Source: a bacterium | GTDB taxonomy: Bacteria; Vulcanimicrobiota; Xenobia; Xenobiales; JADMJV01 | Assembly (NCBI GenBank): GCA_030149525.1 | Contig: JASBRJ010000086.1 | Coordinates: 1-35,683, forward strand | Length of the DNA stretch: 35,683 nt | Direction: 5' to 3' | Shown here: in pieces, positions 6,808 through 15,844 of the stretch | How the letters are laid out: each line of letters opens with the position of its first letter | Numbering within the stretch: the first letter of the stretch is position 1 | Translations under genes and position numbers: made by a program | Notes under the pieces: generated by a model | What the model was told of the DNA's origin: nothing | Seen by the model: only the letters and a program-made list of their open reading frames with translations | Databases searched by the model: none

Positions 6808-7179
6808 ATGAAACGCAAGCTTTTCGCAGTCATCACCACTTTACTTCTCCTGGCCGTCCTGGCACCCGCAAACGCGAGCACTTGGAGATCCACCAGCGGC
6901 AATATTTTCCACTTTTATTCTAATGGAACCATCGAGGGATACATTAACGGCCAGGTCTTCAGCGGTCGCTGGTGGTGGAGCAGTCGCCCCTATCAGTTTC
7001 AATTCCCCTGGTACGGTCGCACAGCCACCGTCAACATCAAAGGAAATGGTGGAATTTGCTACGTTCCCGGTTATCAGCCAACCTACTGGACCATGCTCGG
7101 CTCGCGAGGTGCTAAAGATGATAAACCGGACAACGTGAGTTGGTTTATGGAAAACGATGCTCCCACCGCGAGCGAGTAA
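6808..7179 (+). CDS. Small secreted Trp/Tyr-rich protein
   Basis: This 123-residue protein starts at an ATG with AAGGAG 4 nt upstream. The signal peptide MKRKLFAVITTLLLLAVLA is cleaved after ANA, before STW. The mature protein of about 100 residues is rich in aromatic residues (GRWWWSSRPYQFQFPWYG) and glycine, with short alternating strands, which suggests a small beta-sandwich or lipocalin-like fold. No catalytic motif or cysteine pair is visible; there is one Cys in GGICYVPGY. The upstream terminator at 6642-6672 means expression depends either on readthrough (attenuation) or on its own promoter, which is not obvious. The function is unknown. Confidence 0.7.
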   Translation: MKRKLFAVITTLLLLAVLAPANASTWRSTSGNIFHFYSNGTIEGYINGQVFSGRWWWSSRPYQFQFPWYGRTATVNIKGNGGICYVPGYQPTYWTMLGSRGAKDDKPDNVSWFMENDAPTASE

Positions 7180-7203
7180 AAAGTTCCAGAGAAAACCAGT
7201 CTT

Positions 7204-9720
7204 TCATTTCTTCCGTGAAAGCTGATTCCGAGAAAGTTCTATCAGTGGTGGCACCAAAAGATAGGTAGCCAGCATATTCGCCCCCACGCCGGTCGCCATG
7301 ACAAATCCCAGAGAGAAAATACCGGGATGAGAGGCGACCATGAGCGTTCCGAAACTGGCGATAGTTGTCCATGCCGAAAGGGCTATCGCCTTGCCGGTCC
7401 CACCCTGGACAAGCAGGACTTCTTCCGACTCAAGAAGCCTGTGGACAGCGTGAATTCCGAACACCAGACCGATTCCAAGGGTCAGAGGGAGCGCCATGCA
7501 GTTGGCCGGATTGAGATCGATTGAGAAGACAGCCATGGCAAAAAACATTCCCACCGCACCCACAACCTTCGGTACCAGGGCGATGAGCGTCGGCACCAGA
7601 GCCCGAAAGTGGAGAAACAACAAAACCACTATGGCTAATATCGCATAACGCACTGCATCGAAGTAAGACTTCCTTAGCTGCTCCAGATAGTTGCGAATGA
7701 GAAACGGCGGCCCGATACCTTTGTCCGTCACCATTTCCACCTGATCTAAAAACTCCACCAGCACGGGACGCTCCCACAAAGAGTGCTTAGCCCTGACTCT
7801 AAGGAGAGTCTTACCGTCGAGATTAGAGAGCCGCTTGAGATCGGGGGAGTGCTTCTTCCAGGCCTCGATATCGAAGTGAGTGTCTTGATGAGCCAACCGC
7901 TCCAGCATATGGTCCAATTGACTTTTCAAGTGACTCTGCATCTGGCGCCACACATCTTCTACCGGACCCGGTCCCGAGTTTTTCAAATGAAGAACCCAGG
8001 GCTCAGGATCGCCGTTGCCGGAAAGAGAGTTTGCCAGTCGCTCCATGCGCTCCCAGTCAGGTTTTGCCGAAGGGTCGAAGGCTGGACGAGGAAGCTCCTT
8101 GACACGGCGTACTATGGACTCCACAAGAGGCCTCTTGGCCACTACATGTTCGGGGACGAGCTCGGCCACCGTCTGCACCTCCGAGACCGCAGGAAGCGCT
8201 CTCAATCGCTTTTGTAGCTCTCTGGCTTGAGCCGGCGAATCTGCCACCACAAAAGCGGCCAACGAATTGAACCCACCCTCCTTCTCATAGCGAACGGCTT
8301 CCGACGTCCCTGACTGCATATTGAGCAGGTTGTAGTCGAAGCGAACCCTACCCCCGAAAATCCCCATCACGAAAATTGCTAGAGTGGCTAATAACAGCCA
8401 AAAACCCGGCCGCCGTCTCACTCTCTTCTCCAACTTTAGAAGCCCCGGTCCCATCTCAAACTCAAACGGAGCCGCCGAATTCTGACTGAGCCGTTGCTCT
8501 CTCCAGAAGAGGAGTGGCGGCAACAGGGTCACCACGGAAAGAAAGCATAACGGCACCGCCACACCGGTGATCAAACCCAGTTGCTGTACGGCCAAGAACT
8601 CCGTGAGGGTCAGAGCCCAGAAGGCCAGAGAGGTGGCGATAGCTCCCACCAGATTCTCCACGCCGGTCGTTCGAAGCGTTCGCTCCATGGCCTCAACCGA
8701 ACCGTCTGAAGCCTCACTCTCCTCGGCGTAGCGAGCCAGTATATGGATGGAGAAGTCGACACCCAGGCCCACGGTTATGGCGATAAAGTTGATGGTGATG
8801 ATGTTGAGAGCGCCTACCGTCGCTGCAGCCCAAGCCACCGACCAGAGCAGCCCGAAGACGAGACTTAAGAAAGCCAGGCGCGGCCGAGCCGTCTCCCGAA
8901 ATCCCAGGATCAGAATCAGTTGAACCACCACTATGGCGACAATAGTGCTGACCACGGCGTCTCGAATCGTCTCCTGACGCTCTTCTGCTTGGAGCAACGG
9001 TTGGCCGGTCAGAACGATTCTTCCGGAGAAGGGGATCTGGTCGGCCTTGCCCGCGATCTCTTCTTTAATCCGAAGCGGGTCTTCAGATCGAAAAAAAATC
9101 AGATGGCGATTCCGGCCGTCAATGTAAAAAGAGCGCTGGGGGAGATCCACCCGGGGGAACAGATCGTCAAGTTCGGCCACCCCACGGCCGTCAACCGCTT
9201 GTTTCCAGACCTCGGCAAACTTCTCTCGGTTCTTCCCCGCTGCATCGGACGAAAGATCTCGCTCCTGGAGATACTCCAGAAAACCGTACCAACCGTCCCG
9301 GCTCATCCTCTTGAGGATTTCCTGGTTTTTGGCCAGACTGTCGTCGATGCGACGAAGCTCCTCAAGAGAGAGGAAATAGAGACCTAGATGCTCGACACCC
9401 GGCAACTCAACCTTGGCCCTGACATCGGTCACCAGAGACGAGGCCCCCAAGAACGAGGCGAGTTCTCTTACCGTACCCTCCCGCTCGTCAGAGGTGCCGC
9501 CGTCGACCACCAGAACAAGATCATGCCACCCGCCAAAGCGTCGCTCGAACTCCGCCTGGCGAGCCTTTTCACCGGCCGAGGCCTTGAAAAGGGCCGTTCG
9601 ATCGGCGTTGAAATCGAGTTTTCCGTAGGTAAATACAGCAAGAAGCACCGTCATCACCGTGGCCAAAGCCAGCAGGCGCTTAGGGTGCTCCCAGCAGATC
9701 TTGAGGTAGCTTCTTAACAA
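7204..9720 (-). CDS. MMPL/RND-family lipid exporter (HpnN-like)
   Basis: This 838-residue inner-membrane protein has the duplicated RND plan: one N-terminal helix, a large periplasmic domain (about residues 35-235), a bundle of helices with the sterol-sensing-like segment INFIAITVGLGVDFSIH, then a second periplasmic domain (about 450-640) and a final helical bundle with LNPANCMALPLTLGIGLVFGIH. The charged residue in GVDFSIH matches the proton-relay position of MMPL proteins. Relatives export hydrophobic lipids such as hopanoids (HpnN) or mycolates. It starts at TTG, 7 nt after the desaturase stop, so both form one operon. That partner points to an isoprenoid or lipid cargo, but the actual cargo is unknown. 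Confidence 0.85.
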   Translation of the reverse strand: MLRSYLKICWEHPKRLLALATVMTVLLAVFTYGKLDFNADRTALFKASAGEKARQAEFERRFGGWHDLVLVVDGGTSDEREGTVRELASFLGASSLVTDVRAKVELPGVEHLGLYFLSLEELRRIDDSLAKNQEILKRMSRDGWYGFLEYLQERDLSSDAAGKNREKFAEVWKQAVDGRGVAELDDLFPRVDLPQRSFYIDGRNRHLIFFRSEDPLRIKEEIAGKADQIPFSGRIVLTGQPLLQAEERQETIRDAVVSTIVAIVVVQLILILGFRETARPRLAFLSLVFGLLWSVAWAAATVGALNIITINFIAITVGLGVDFSIHILARYAEESEASDGSVEAMERTLRTTGVENLVGAIATSLAFWALTLTEFLAVQQLGLITGVAVPLCFLSVVTLLPPLLFWREQRLSQNSAAPFEFEMGPGLLKLEKRVRRRPGFWLLLATLAIFVMGIFGGRVRFDYNLLNMQSGTSEAVRYEKEGGFNSLAAFVVADSPAQARELQKRLRALPAVSEVQTVAELVPEHVVAKRPLVESIVRRVKELPRPAFDPSAKPDWERMERLANSLSGNGDPEPWVLHLKNSGPGPVEDVWRQMQSHLKSQLDHMLERLAHQDTHFDIEAWKKHSPDLKRLSNLDGKTLLRVRAKHSLWERPVLVEFLDQVEMVTDKGIGPPFLIRNYLEQLRKSYFDAVRYAILAIVVLLFLHFRALVPTLIALVPKVVGAVGMFFAMAVFSIDLNPANCMALPLTLGIGLVFGIHAVHRLLESEEVLLVQGGTGKAIALSAWTTIASFGTLMVASHPGIFSLGFVMATGVGANMLATYLLVPPLIELSRNQLSRKK

Positions 9721-9727
9721 GAGGCGA

Positions 9728-11269
9728 TTAAGCTGTGGCTACAGCGGCACCGACCCCTTGTTTTTCAACCAGACCGTCTTTGTCCAGTGCGTCGGCGGCA
9801 ATCCAACCACTCATCATCGCCATAGGCATACCGGGGCCGGGGTGAGCGGCTCCGCCTGCCAGATAGAGTCCCTTCACGTCGGGAGAGCGGTTGATAGGCT
9901 TGAAGGCACCGTTGACCTTGCCGTGGGAGGCCAATCCGTAGATGGCTCCGTTGAGAACGGCGTAACGATCATGGATATCTTGAGGGGTGAGAACATGTTC
10001 GAACTCAATTCGGTCTTCCAGGTCGTCCATACCGGCCGCGTCGGCAAGCTTTTTGAAGATTTTCTTACGATAGTCGGGAAGCATCTTCTTCCAGTCGTGA
10101 TGAGGGCGGAGGTATGGGGTGTGAACCAGCACGTAGAGTGCCTCTCCACCTTCGGGCGCCACGCCCGGCTCGGTGATAGCCGGAGCAGCGATGTAGGCAG
10201 AGGGATCGGGAGCCGGTTCACCCAGTTCGTAGATGTGATGAAACTCTTCTTCGGGATCCCGAGAGAAAACGAAGTCGTGGTGCGCCAGTTGGTCGTAGCG
10301 CTTGTTGAGACCAAGATAGAGGACCACTCCGGAACAGGCCGGTTCATACTCTCGACGAGCCTCAAAGTTGGCCAGAGGGCGCCCGCGCAGAAGCTCTCGG
10401 TGAGTTCTCACAGAATCCATGTTGGAGACCACGGCAGTGGCGCTATGGGTCACCCCTTTGTCGTCCGTCACACCGGTCACGCCATCGTCGTTTCTTTCGA
10501 TGGCGGTGATGCGAGTGCCGGTCACAAACTCCACGCCCAGGCGCTCGGCCAATTTGCGGAGTTCTACAGGCACAGCGCGCGTCCCACCCATGGGATACCA
10601 AACGCCTTCCTGGGTCTGCATATGGGCGATGCCGCACAACACAGCGGGGCTGGCTTCGGGAGAAGAACCCACATACTGAACGAAGTGGTCCAGCATCTGA
10701 GCGGTTCTTTCATCCTTCACGAAAGAGCGCACACAACTGAACACGGATTGATGAGGCCGCATGGAGAGAAAGCTCTTGAGAGAATTCAGATTAAAGAACG
10801 CCTTCTTGTCCATGATGTCGTAGACATCGCCCACCGGGCGCCAAAAAAAGAAATCTTTCGTGATATCGTGCAGCTTCTGAGCTTCCACCAGGAATCGCTC
10901 ATAGTTCTCAACGTCTTCAGCCACCCTGGTAAACTCCCGAAGATTCTCTTTCATCTTGTTGAGATCTTCGGTGAGATCGAGAACCGAGCGGTCGGCGAAG
11001 AAAGAACGCCATTGTGGATCGAGTCGAACTAGGTCGAGATGATCTTCCATCTTCTCCCCGGCTTCTTCAAAGACTTTCTTCAAGACCGAAGGAATGGTGA
11101 GAATGGTTGGTCCCATATCGAAACGAAACCCCTTCTCCTCGAGAACACAGGCTTTACCGCCCGTCCAATCGTTCTTTTCAAAGACTTTCACGCTGTAGCC
11201 ACGCGCTGCCAGAGTACAGGCAGACGTCAATCCACCCAGGCCCGAACCTATAATAATTACGTTACTCAA
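9728..11269 (-). CDS. Phytoene desaturase-like (CrtI-type) FAD oxidoreductase
   Basis: This 513-residue protein has an N-terminal dinucleotide fold, IIGSGLGGLTSACTLAARG, then the FEKNDWTGGKA segment binding FAD. It also carries the CrtI-typical FDMGPTILTIPSVL near residue 52 and WYPMGGTRAVPVELRKLAE mid-protein. The C-terminal GLYLAGGAAHPGPGMPMAMMSG closes the flavin site. CrtI enzymes desaturate or isomerise carotenoid or squalene-derived polyenes. No phytoene synthase or other carotenoid gene is in the window, so the substrate may be a different long-chain lipid. The start is TTG, supported by GGAGG 8 nt upstream. It is the first gene of the operon with the MMPL exporter. Confidence 0.85.
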   Translation of the reverse strand: MSNVIIIGSGLGGLTSACTLAARGYSVKVFEKNDWTGGKACVLEEKGFRFDMGPTILTIPSVLKKVFEEAGEKMEDHLDLVRLDPQWRSFFADRSVLDLTEDLNKMKENLREFTRVAEDVENYERFLVEAQKLHDITKDFFFWRPVGDVYDIMDKKAFFNLNSLKSFLSMRPHQSVFSCVRSFVKDERTAQMLDHFVQYVGSSPEASPAVLCGIAHMQTQEGVWYPMGGTRAVPVELRKLAERLGVEFVTGTRITAIERNDDGVTGVTDDKGVTHSATAVVSNMDSVRTHRELLRGRPLANFEARREYEPACSGVVLYLGLNKRYDQLAHHDFVFSRDPEEEFHHIYELGEPAPDPSAYIAAPAITEPGVAPEGGEALYVLVHTPYLRPHHDWKKMLPDYRKKIFKKLADAAGMDDLEDRIEFEHVLTPQDIHDRYAVLNGAIYGLASHGKVNGAFKPINRSPDVKGLYLAGGAAHPGPGMPMAMMSGWIAADALDKDGLVEKQGVGAAVATA

Positions 11270-11450
11270 ATCGCTTCCTCCGAGATCTTGTGAGGTGACC
11301 CTTCCCCAAAGGGAGTAGTGTTAGTTGTGCGTTGCGAGCCAGAGTCCCTTGTTTCGCAATAAGATTTGACGCAACTGGAGGATCCCAGATCGACAATTAT
11401 GATCTCCAGACGACCAGGGACCCCTTCGTTTGGTTCGAAGGTTAGCCCTT

Positions 11451-12227
11451 ATGGAACTCCAAGAGGTTGTAAACTACCTGGCAGCGGCCGCCGCCGCCGA
11501 CGCTCCCATCGATGGAAGAGAGCGCGACTTGATGGACCACCTGTTGCAGGATTTCGGTGCCACTCACAACGAGGCTTCAAAGCTAATCAGCGCGCTGCCG
11601 GAACCTTTCAATCTCACACCGACCATCCACAGCTTAGAGTCACGAGAGAACGGCCTCAAGCTTCTTCGTGCGCTTCTGGTCATTAGCTACTGCGACGGCA
11701 CCTTTGATGCCGAGGAGCTCCCCTTTCTTGAGCCTCTGGTAGACAAGTTTCAGGTGAGAGCCGACGAGCTCCGGCGACTCAAACAGCAAGCTCTCTATTT
11801 TCTTGGCCTGAGAGCCCCGAGTATCGAGATACCACAAGAACTTATCGCCTCAGGCGATTGGGACAAAGTCTGCGAAGTGGCCCAAACGCAATACAAAAAC
11901 TATCTCCGTGATTACCAGCGTCGCTTCGAGCAGGAGCTAGATTCGGCCGACGAAGAAGCCTGCTACATGGCTCTTAATGTGGGGCCGCCGACCTTCGATA
12001 CCACTCACGCCCGGAACCGATTTCTTCAGGGCAACCCCGACTTTCTCCACCTCGACGACGCTGCAGGCCTGCAGATGCTGAGAGACAACGCCGAAAAGCG
12101 CCTCAGGGATCGCTGGGAAGCCGCCTATTCCGGCCGCTGCAATTTTTGCTATCTGGAAGCTCCAGGGCGTCGAAGAGATCCTTGCCCTCGCTGCGGCAAG
12201 GAATATGGCGAAGCCGCTCACCGCTAA
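11451..12227 (+). CDS. TerB-like protein with C-terminal zinc ribbon
   Basis: From the ATG at 11451 the protein has 258 residues (an in-frame TTG at 11430 would add seven). Residues 1-125 look like a TerB-type helical domain: a helix pair with DAPIDGRERDLMDHLL, then LVISYCDGTFDAEELPFLEPLV, showing the same D-G-x-x-x-x-E turns as the protein at 5487-5843. A linker rich in charged helices follows. The C-terminus has two CxxC pairs (CNFC and CPRC, about 18 residues apart), a zinc-ribbon signature. The function of such combinations is unknown. The pseudouridine synthase gene follows with a gap of about 8 nt. Confidence 0.65.
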   Translation: MELQEVVNYLAAAAAADAPIDGRERDLMDHLLQDFGATHNEASKLISALPEPFNLTPTIHSLESRENGLKLLRALLVISYCDGTFDAEELPFLEPLVDKFQVRADELRRLKQQALYFLGLRAPSIEIPQELIASGDWDKVCEVAQTQYKNYLRDYQRRFEQELDSADEEACYMALNVGPPTFDTTHARNRFLQGNPDFLHLDDAAGLQMLRDNAEKRLRDRWEAAYSGRCNFCYLEAPGRRRDPCPRCGKEYGEAAHR

Positions 12228-12235
12228 ATCATCCT

Positions 12236-12892
12236 TTGTCTCCCCATCAACCTTATATCGTTTGGCAGAAGCACGGTATCGTCGCTGTTTGCAAGCCGTT
12301 CGGTATGCCCAGTCAAAACGACCCTTCCGGCGATCTCTCCGTCCTCGGCTGGTCTGAGCAGCAACTCGATTGCGAGCTTCACCTTCTGCACCGATTGGAC
12401 CGGCCCACGGGAGGCTTGATTCTCCTCGCATCGAGTAAGGACGCCGCAGCCCACTTGAACCGCCAATTCGAGAGTCGTGAAGTCAAAAAAGTCTACTTAG
12501 GTGTGACCGAAGGTATTCCCGTGGAACCGGAAGCAACCCTGAGCCATCATATCGCCAAACTTCCCGGTAAGAACTTCGTGCGAGCCTATGACAAGAAAGT
12601 TCGCCACTCCAAACCGGCTCTCTTGCGGTATGAGGTCACCCAGTCGGCTGGAAACTTATCTCTTCTCGAAATCCATCCGGAAACCGGACGACGTCACCAG
12701 ATAAGAGCTCAGCTTCGCACGGTTAAACTCCCCCTGGTGGGGGACCAGAAATACGGAAAGGGAAAGCCCTTACCTTATCCGGGAATAGCGCTATGGGCCT
12801 ACAAAATCCGATTTCGCGACCCCGGTGGACAGGAGCACACGTTGTGCGTCCCTCCTCCGGCCGACCAGCCCTGGAATCTTTTTGAATTCTGA
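12236..12892 (+). CDS. RluA-family RNA pseudouridine synthase
   Basis: The catalytic motif LHRLDRPTGG with the nucleophilic Asp is present, preceded by VAVCKPFGMPSQ and followed by LLEIHPETGRRHQIRAQL, all diagnostic of the RluA/RsuA fold. No S4 RNA-binding domain is present. The product of about 218 residues is short and resembles the compact tRNA-type (TruC-like) members, so a tRNA or rRNA uridine is the substrate. The start is uncertain: the frame is open back to 12146 but overlaps the previous gene. The TTG at 12236 gives MSPHQPYIVWQ and lies just after the previous stop, without a visible Shine-Dalgarno, so translational coupling is possible. Confidence 0.85.
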   Translation: MSPHQPYIVWQKHGIVAVCKPFGMPSQNDPSGDLSVLGWSEQQLDCELHLLHRLDRPTGGLILLASSKDAAAHLNRQFESREVKKVYLGVTEGIPVEPEATLSHHIAKLPGKNFVRAYDKKVRHSKPALLRYEVTQSAGNLSLLEIHPETGRRHQIRAQLRTVKLPLVGDQKYGKGKPLPYPGIALWAYKIRFRDPGGQEHTLCVPPPADQPWNLFEF

Positions 12893-12893
12893 C

Positions 12894-13784
12894 TCAACGA
12901 CGCCGGAAGCGAACTTCCGTCCCTAATTTCAACTCCGGACCACCGCCAAAGAACGAGCCGTCGATGCGCGGTCCAACAGTGAGTTGTACATTGCCCCTTT
13001 GCCCCAATATCCTCACATCGAAGTCGGTCCGTGCTCCGGCAAAGATCTTGTAGTCCCCGGTGGTTTCGTCGCTTCGAAAGTCGTAGCGGAGGTTCTGCTG
13101 AGCCTCCCCGTAGAACGAGAAATCCCGGTCGAAGAAAGAAAACTGCCCACCTCTAAGTTCCTGGCGAAAACCGAGGTCAAAGTAGGCGCCGGGATAATCT
13201 GAGTGTAGAAGATGGGTCATGGTCGCTCGCTGATCGAAGCGAAGCTGGTAGGCCTCCCCCAGGGGTCGTTGATGAGACCTGAAGGCTCCATATCCCAGTG
13301 CGACCTCCGGCTCTTCTCCCAGGTATCCGTAGCCGCTGAGATGAGCTGTGACTCCTCGAACGGTGGTTCCGCCACGATCCGAGAAGCGCTGATAGACATT
13401 GGTGTTGAAGAGATCAGCCCGGTATCGCAAGGCCGGCCCACCGTCTCTCCACTTTGGGTCGATATCGATATCAAACGGCTTGAAGTCTACCGTGTAGCCC
13501 GGAGAGAAAAGAAAAGTCTCATGGGAAAGATCGGGAAGCGAGTGGAAATTCTGAAAAGTGTCGGACTCAACGGTGGTCACCGCCACTTCCTGAGCCTGGG
13601 CTGCCCCTCCGGTCAAACCGGCTACTCCGGCAAACGCCTTTAAGGCGGTAGTCACAAAGCCATCTTTGCGTTCTTGAGGCGTCACCCTCGAGTGGGGAGT
13701 TGCAACGGGCTCCGGCTTTTGACTAGTCTCCTGGGACGGCAACCTCGGCGGGCTCACCAGACGATGTTTCTGTCGAATCTTCAA
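12894..13784 (-). CDS. Probable outer-membrane beta-barrel protein
   Basis: This 296-residue protein has an unusual N-terminus: about 45 polar, Pro-rich residues, then a signal-like hydrophobic segment (ALKAFAGVAGLTGGAAQA) with an AQA|QEV cleavage site. The mature part alternates polar and aromatic residues in short strands (VALGYGAFRSHQR, YFDLGFRQELRGG, FSFYGEAQQNLRYDFR) typical of transmembrane beta-strands, and ends in LGTEVRFRRR. A canonical C-terminal Phe is missing, since the last residues are RRR, so insertion by the Bam complex is not certain. It is convergent with the pseudouridine synthase (1-nt gap). No family is recognised. Confidence 0.6.
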   Translation of the reverse strand: MKIRQKHRLVSPPRLPSQETSQKPEPVATPHSRVTPQERKDGFVTTALKAFAGVAGLTGGAAQAQEVAVTTVESDTFQNFHSLPDLSHETFLFSPGYTVDFKPFDIDIDPKWRDGGPALRYRADLFNTNVYQRFSDRGGTTVRGVTAHLSGYGYLGEEPEVALGYGAFRSHQRPLGEAYQLRFDQRATMTHLLHSDYPGAYFDLGFRQELRGGQFSFFDRDFSFYGEAQQNLRYDFRSDETTGDYKIFAGARTDFDVRILGQRGNVQLTVGPRIDGSFFGGGPELKLGTEVRFRRR

Positions 13785-13958
13785 ACTGATTAACCTCTCT
13801 TCCGAGAGGAGCAGAGTAGGAAATCAGAGGCTACCCTGTTTTCGGTAAAGAATCGTTAAAAAGTGGATGATAGCCCACCAAGGATGGCGCAACGAAGCGC
13901 AGTGTCGCAACCCAAAAGTTGAAGGCCTCTGCCGGCGCTCGACCGAAGCTCGGCCATC

Positions 13959-15449
13959 ATGTCGTCGCCTAAAGCGCTCTGGAGAACCGAGAGCTTCCTT
14001 GCCGGATTCTTACAATGCGTCCTCTTCTCGGTGATCGCCGCGCACCGCCTGGTGGATAGAGACGAAGGCTTCTATCTCATGGCGGCCAAGCTTGTCGCCC
14101 AGGGCCAGACACTTTACCACGACTTCGCCTTTTCCCAGATGCCTCTCACAGCCTACCTGTACGGATACTGGATGGCTTTTACGAGCGTCTCGTGGGAGAG
14201 TGGGCGCTTGCTTTCCGGTCTGCTCACCGGAATTCTAGGCGGATTAATCTACGGGCAGGTGGGACGGCTCACAGGAAAGCGCTCTCTTGCCATCCTTGCC
14301 GTCCTTCTGTTTTCGAGCTGCAGCTTCACCGTGGGCTGGATGGTGCTGATCAAAACCTACGCGGTTTCCAATCTCCTCCTGTTCGGAGCCTATTGCCTAC
14401 TGTGGAAAGACTCCTGGAAGTACCATCGGTTGGCAAGCGGATTTCTTTTCGCTCTTTCTATCGATGCCAGGCTACTGATGGCCGCTGTGCTTCCCGTTTT
14501 TCTATACGCCACCAGAAGAGAGAAGCAATGGGTGGGTTGGCTGCTGGGGTGCGGCCTTGGACTGTCCTTGAATCTCGTACTCTTGCTAAAGAATCCCCAG
14601 AATTTTTGGTTCAATAATCTCGGATTCCACGCCATGCGCACCACCGGCGGCCTGGTGGGTGGATTTGATCAGAAATTGTCTGTGCTCTCCAAAATGCTGG
14701 CCATTCAAGGAGCCGACGGCAGCATGTCAATACAGCTCTTGGTCATGGGGCTATGCACAATCCTTTTAGCCGCCTGCTCACCCTCTCGAGAGTATCGAGT
14801 AGCCATCTTCAGTATACTGGCGTTAGCCGGGGTATCTGTTCTACCAACCCCCACCTTCAGTCAATACTTCAGCACGCTTATCCCTTTCCTGGTCCTTTGC
14901 ACCGTCGGCTTAATCGATAGATGCCAGAAAAGCGCCGACGTCGTTTCTCAAGCTCTGGGGAGGGTCATGATCGGTGCCGGCCTGGTCTGCGTGCTCGTCG
15001 GAGGCATTGATCTGGCTCATTACTGCGGCATATCCACTCCCTGGCAAACTTATGGAGCGGAGCTGAATCAAGCCTGGAAAATCTCCGGAGTCCAGGAAGT
15101 TTCCCGCAGCATAAATAGGCACAGTCAGCCAGGCGACGTCGTTTACGCTAGCTGGCCGGGCTATCTGATCGAAACTTACACCGTGCCTTTGCCGGGAACG
15201 GAGATGGACTATCCGCGATTCCTCGGACTGGGACTAAGGATGAGCGCCGAGCAAAGGACCCGGTATCATATCCTTTCAAAGCCTGAAACCTTGCAACAGA
15301 TCCGGGAGGGCAAGACCACCATGGTTGTCAACGGCATCGGCAGAGGCGAGGGCGACGAAACCATGGCTATGCATCAGATGCTGCTCAACACGGGTTATCA
15401 GTTCGCTGAATCGGTGGGTCAGTGCGGTATCTATGTTCGCTCCAGGTAG
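13959..15449 (+). CDS. Membrane glycosyltransferase, GT39/ArnT-like
   Basis: This 496-residue integral membrane protein has roughly ten or more hydrophobic segments. Near the N-terminus the first extracytoplasmic loop carries DRDEG at residues 33-37 and GQTLYHDFAFSQMPLTAYLYG, the signature of PMT/ArnT-type GT-C enzymes, in which the acidic loop residues bind the lipid-linked sugar donor. The C-terminal soluble part (about residues 370-496) would be periplasmic. Such enzymes transfer a sugar from polyprenyl phosphate to lipid A, proteins or other acceptors, and the acceptor cannot be told here. It stands alone, with 174 nt upstream without a clear promoter. The terminator at 15648-15685 probably ends its transcript. 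Confidence 0.75.
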   Translation: MSSPKALWRTESFLAGFLQCVLFSVIAAHRLVDRDEGFYLMAAKLVAQGQTLYHDFAFSQMPLTAYLYGYWMAFTSVSWESGRLLSGLLTGILGGLIYGQVGRLTGKRSLAILAVLLFSSCSFTVGWMVLIKTYAVSNLLLFGAYCLLWKDSWKYHRLASGFLFALSIDARLLMAAVLPVFLYATRREKQWVGWLLGCGLGLSLNLVLLLKNPQNFWFNNLGFHAMRTTGGLVGGFDQKLSVLSKMLAIQGADGSMSIQLLVMGLCTILLAACSPSREYRVAIFSILALAGVSVLPTPTFSQYFSTLIPFLVLCTVGLIDRCQKSADVVSQALGRVMIGAGLVCVLVGGIDLAHYCGISTPWQTYGAELNQAWKISGVQEVSRSINRHSQPGDVVYASWPGYLIETYTVPLPGTEMDYPRFLGLGLRMSAEQRTRYHILSKPETLQQIREGKTTMVVNGIGRGEGDETMAMHQMLLNTGYQFAESVGQCGIYVRSR

Positions 15450-15844
15450 ACTATCCGGTATGATATCCCTTCTGCTATCGCAACTCTAACCTTTCGAAGA
15501 CTTCTTTCTAACGGTAGTCGAGACATAATGAAACCAACGAAGGGGCGAGCGAAGTCCACACAAGTTGAGACGACCCGCCCAGTCAAAACGTAAATTCGGG
15601 AGCCACGGCTCCCCAAAAATTTAGAACTTAGGCTTAGAGCCAATCTTGAGACCCGGTTTCCCCCCACCGGGTCTCTTTTTCTTTTGGGCTGCCCTGCTAG
15701 TGAATGCACTCGATATCGAGCCGGACCCTTTGCCGCTCTGCGAGCAGTATGGATTTCAGAGGTTGGACTCTGATTCCAGGACCTTGTACGTCCCAATGAA
15801 GACGATTGGGAAGCTTCCTCGTTTCTGGTCTATCTGGTCCACAC
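15450..15844. other. Non-coding gap with two hairpins
   Basis: No convincing gene lies here. The plus-strand open frame 15646-15858 starts inside the terminator. The gap contains a GGGAGC/GCTCCC hairpin (15598-15613), a GGCT/AGCC pair near 15631-15641 and the terminator at 15648-15685. A TTGAGA (15565-15570) with TAAATT (15591-15596) at a too-long 20-nt spacing is a weak promoter candidate, so a short RNA ending at the terminator cannot be excluded. Confidence 0.5.
15648..15685 (+). terminator. Intrinsic terminator
   Basis: GAGACCCGGT (15648-15657) pairs perfectly with ACCGGGTCTC (15666-15675) over an 8-nt loop, followed by TTTTTCTTTT. It most likely ends transcription of the glycosyltransferase gene or of a short RNA just upstream. 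Confidence 0.9.

Noticed and set aside
9758-11032. 424-codon plus-strand open frame
   Set aside because: It is antisense to the CrtI-type desaturase. The translation is rich in His, Gly and Val, as expected for a mirror of a GC-biased gene.
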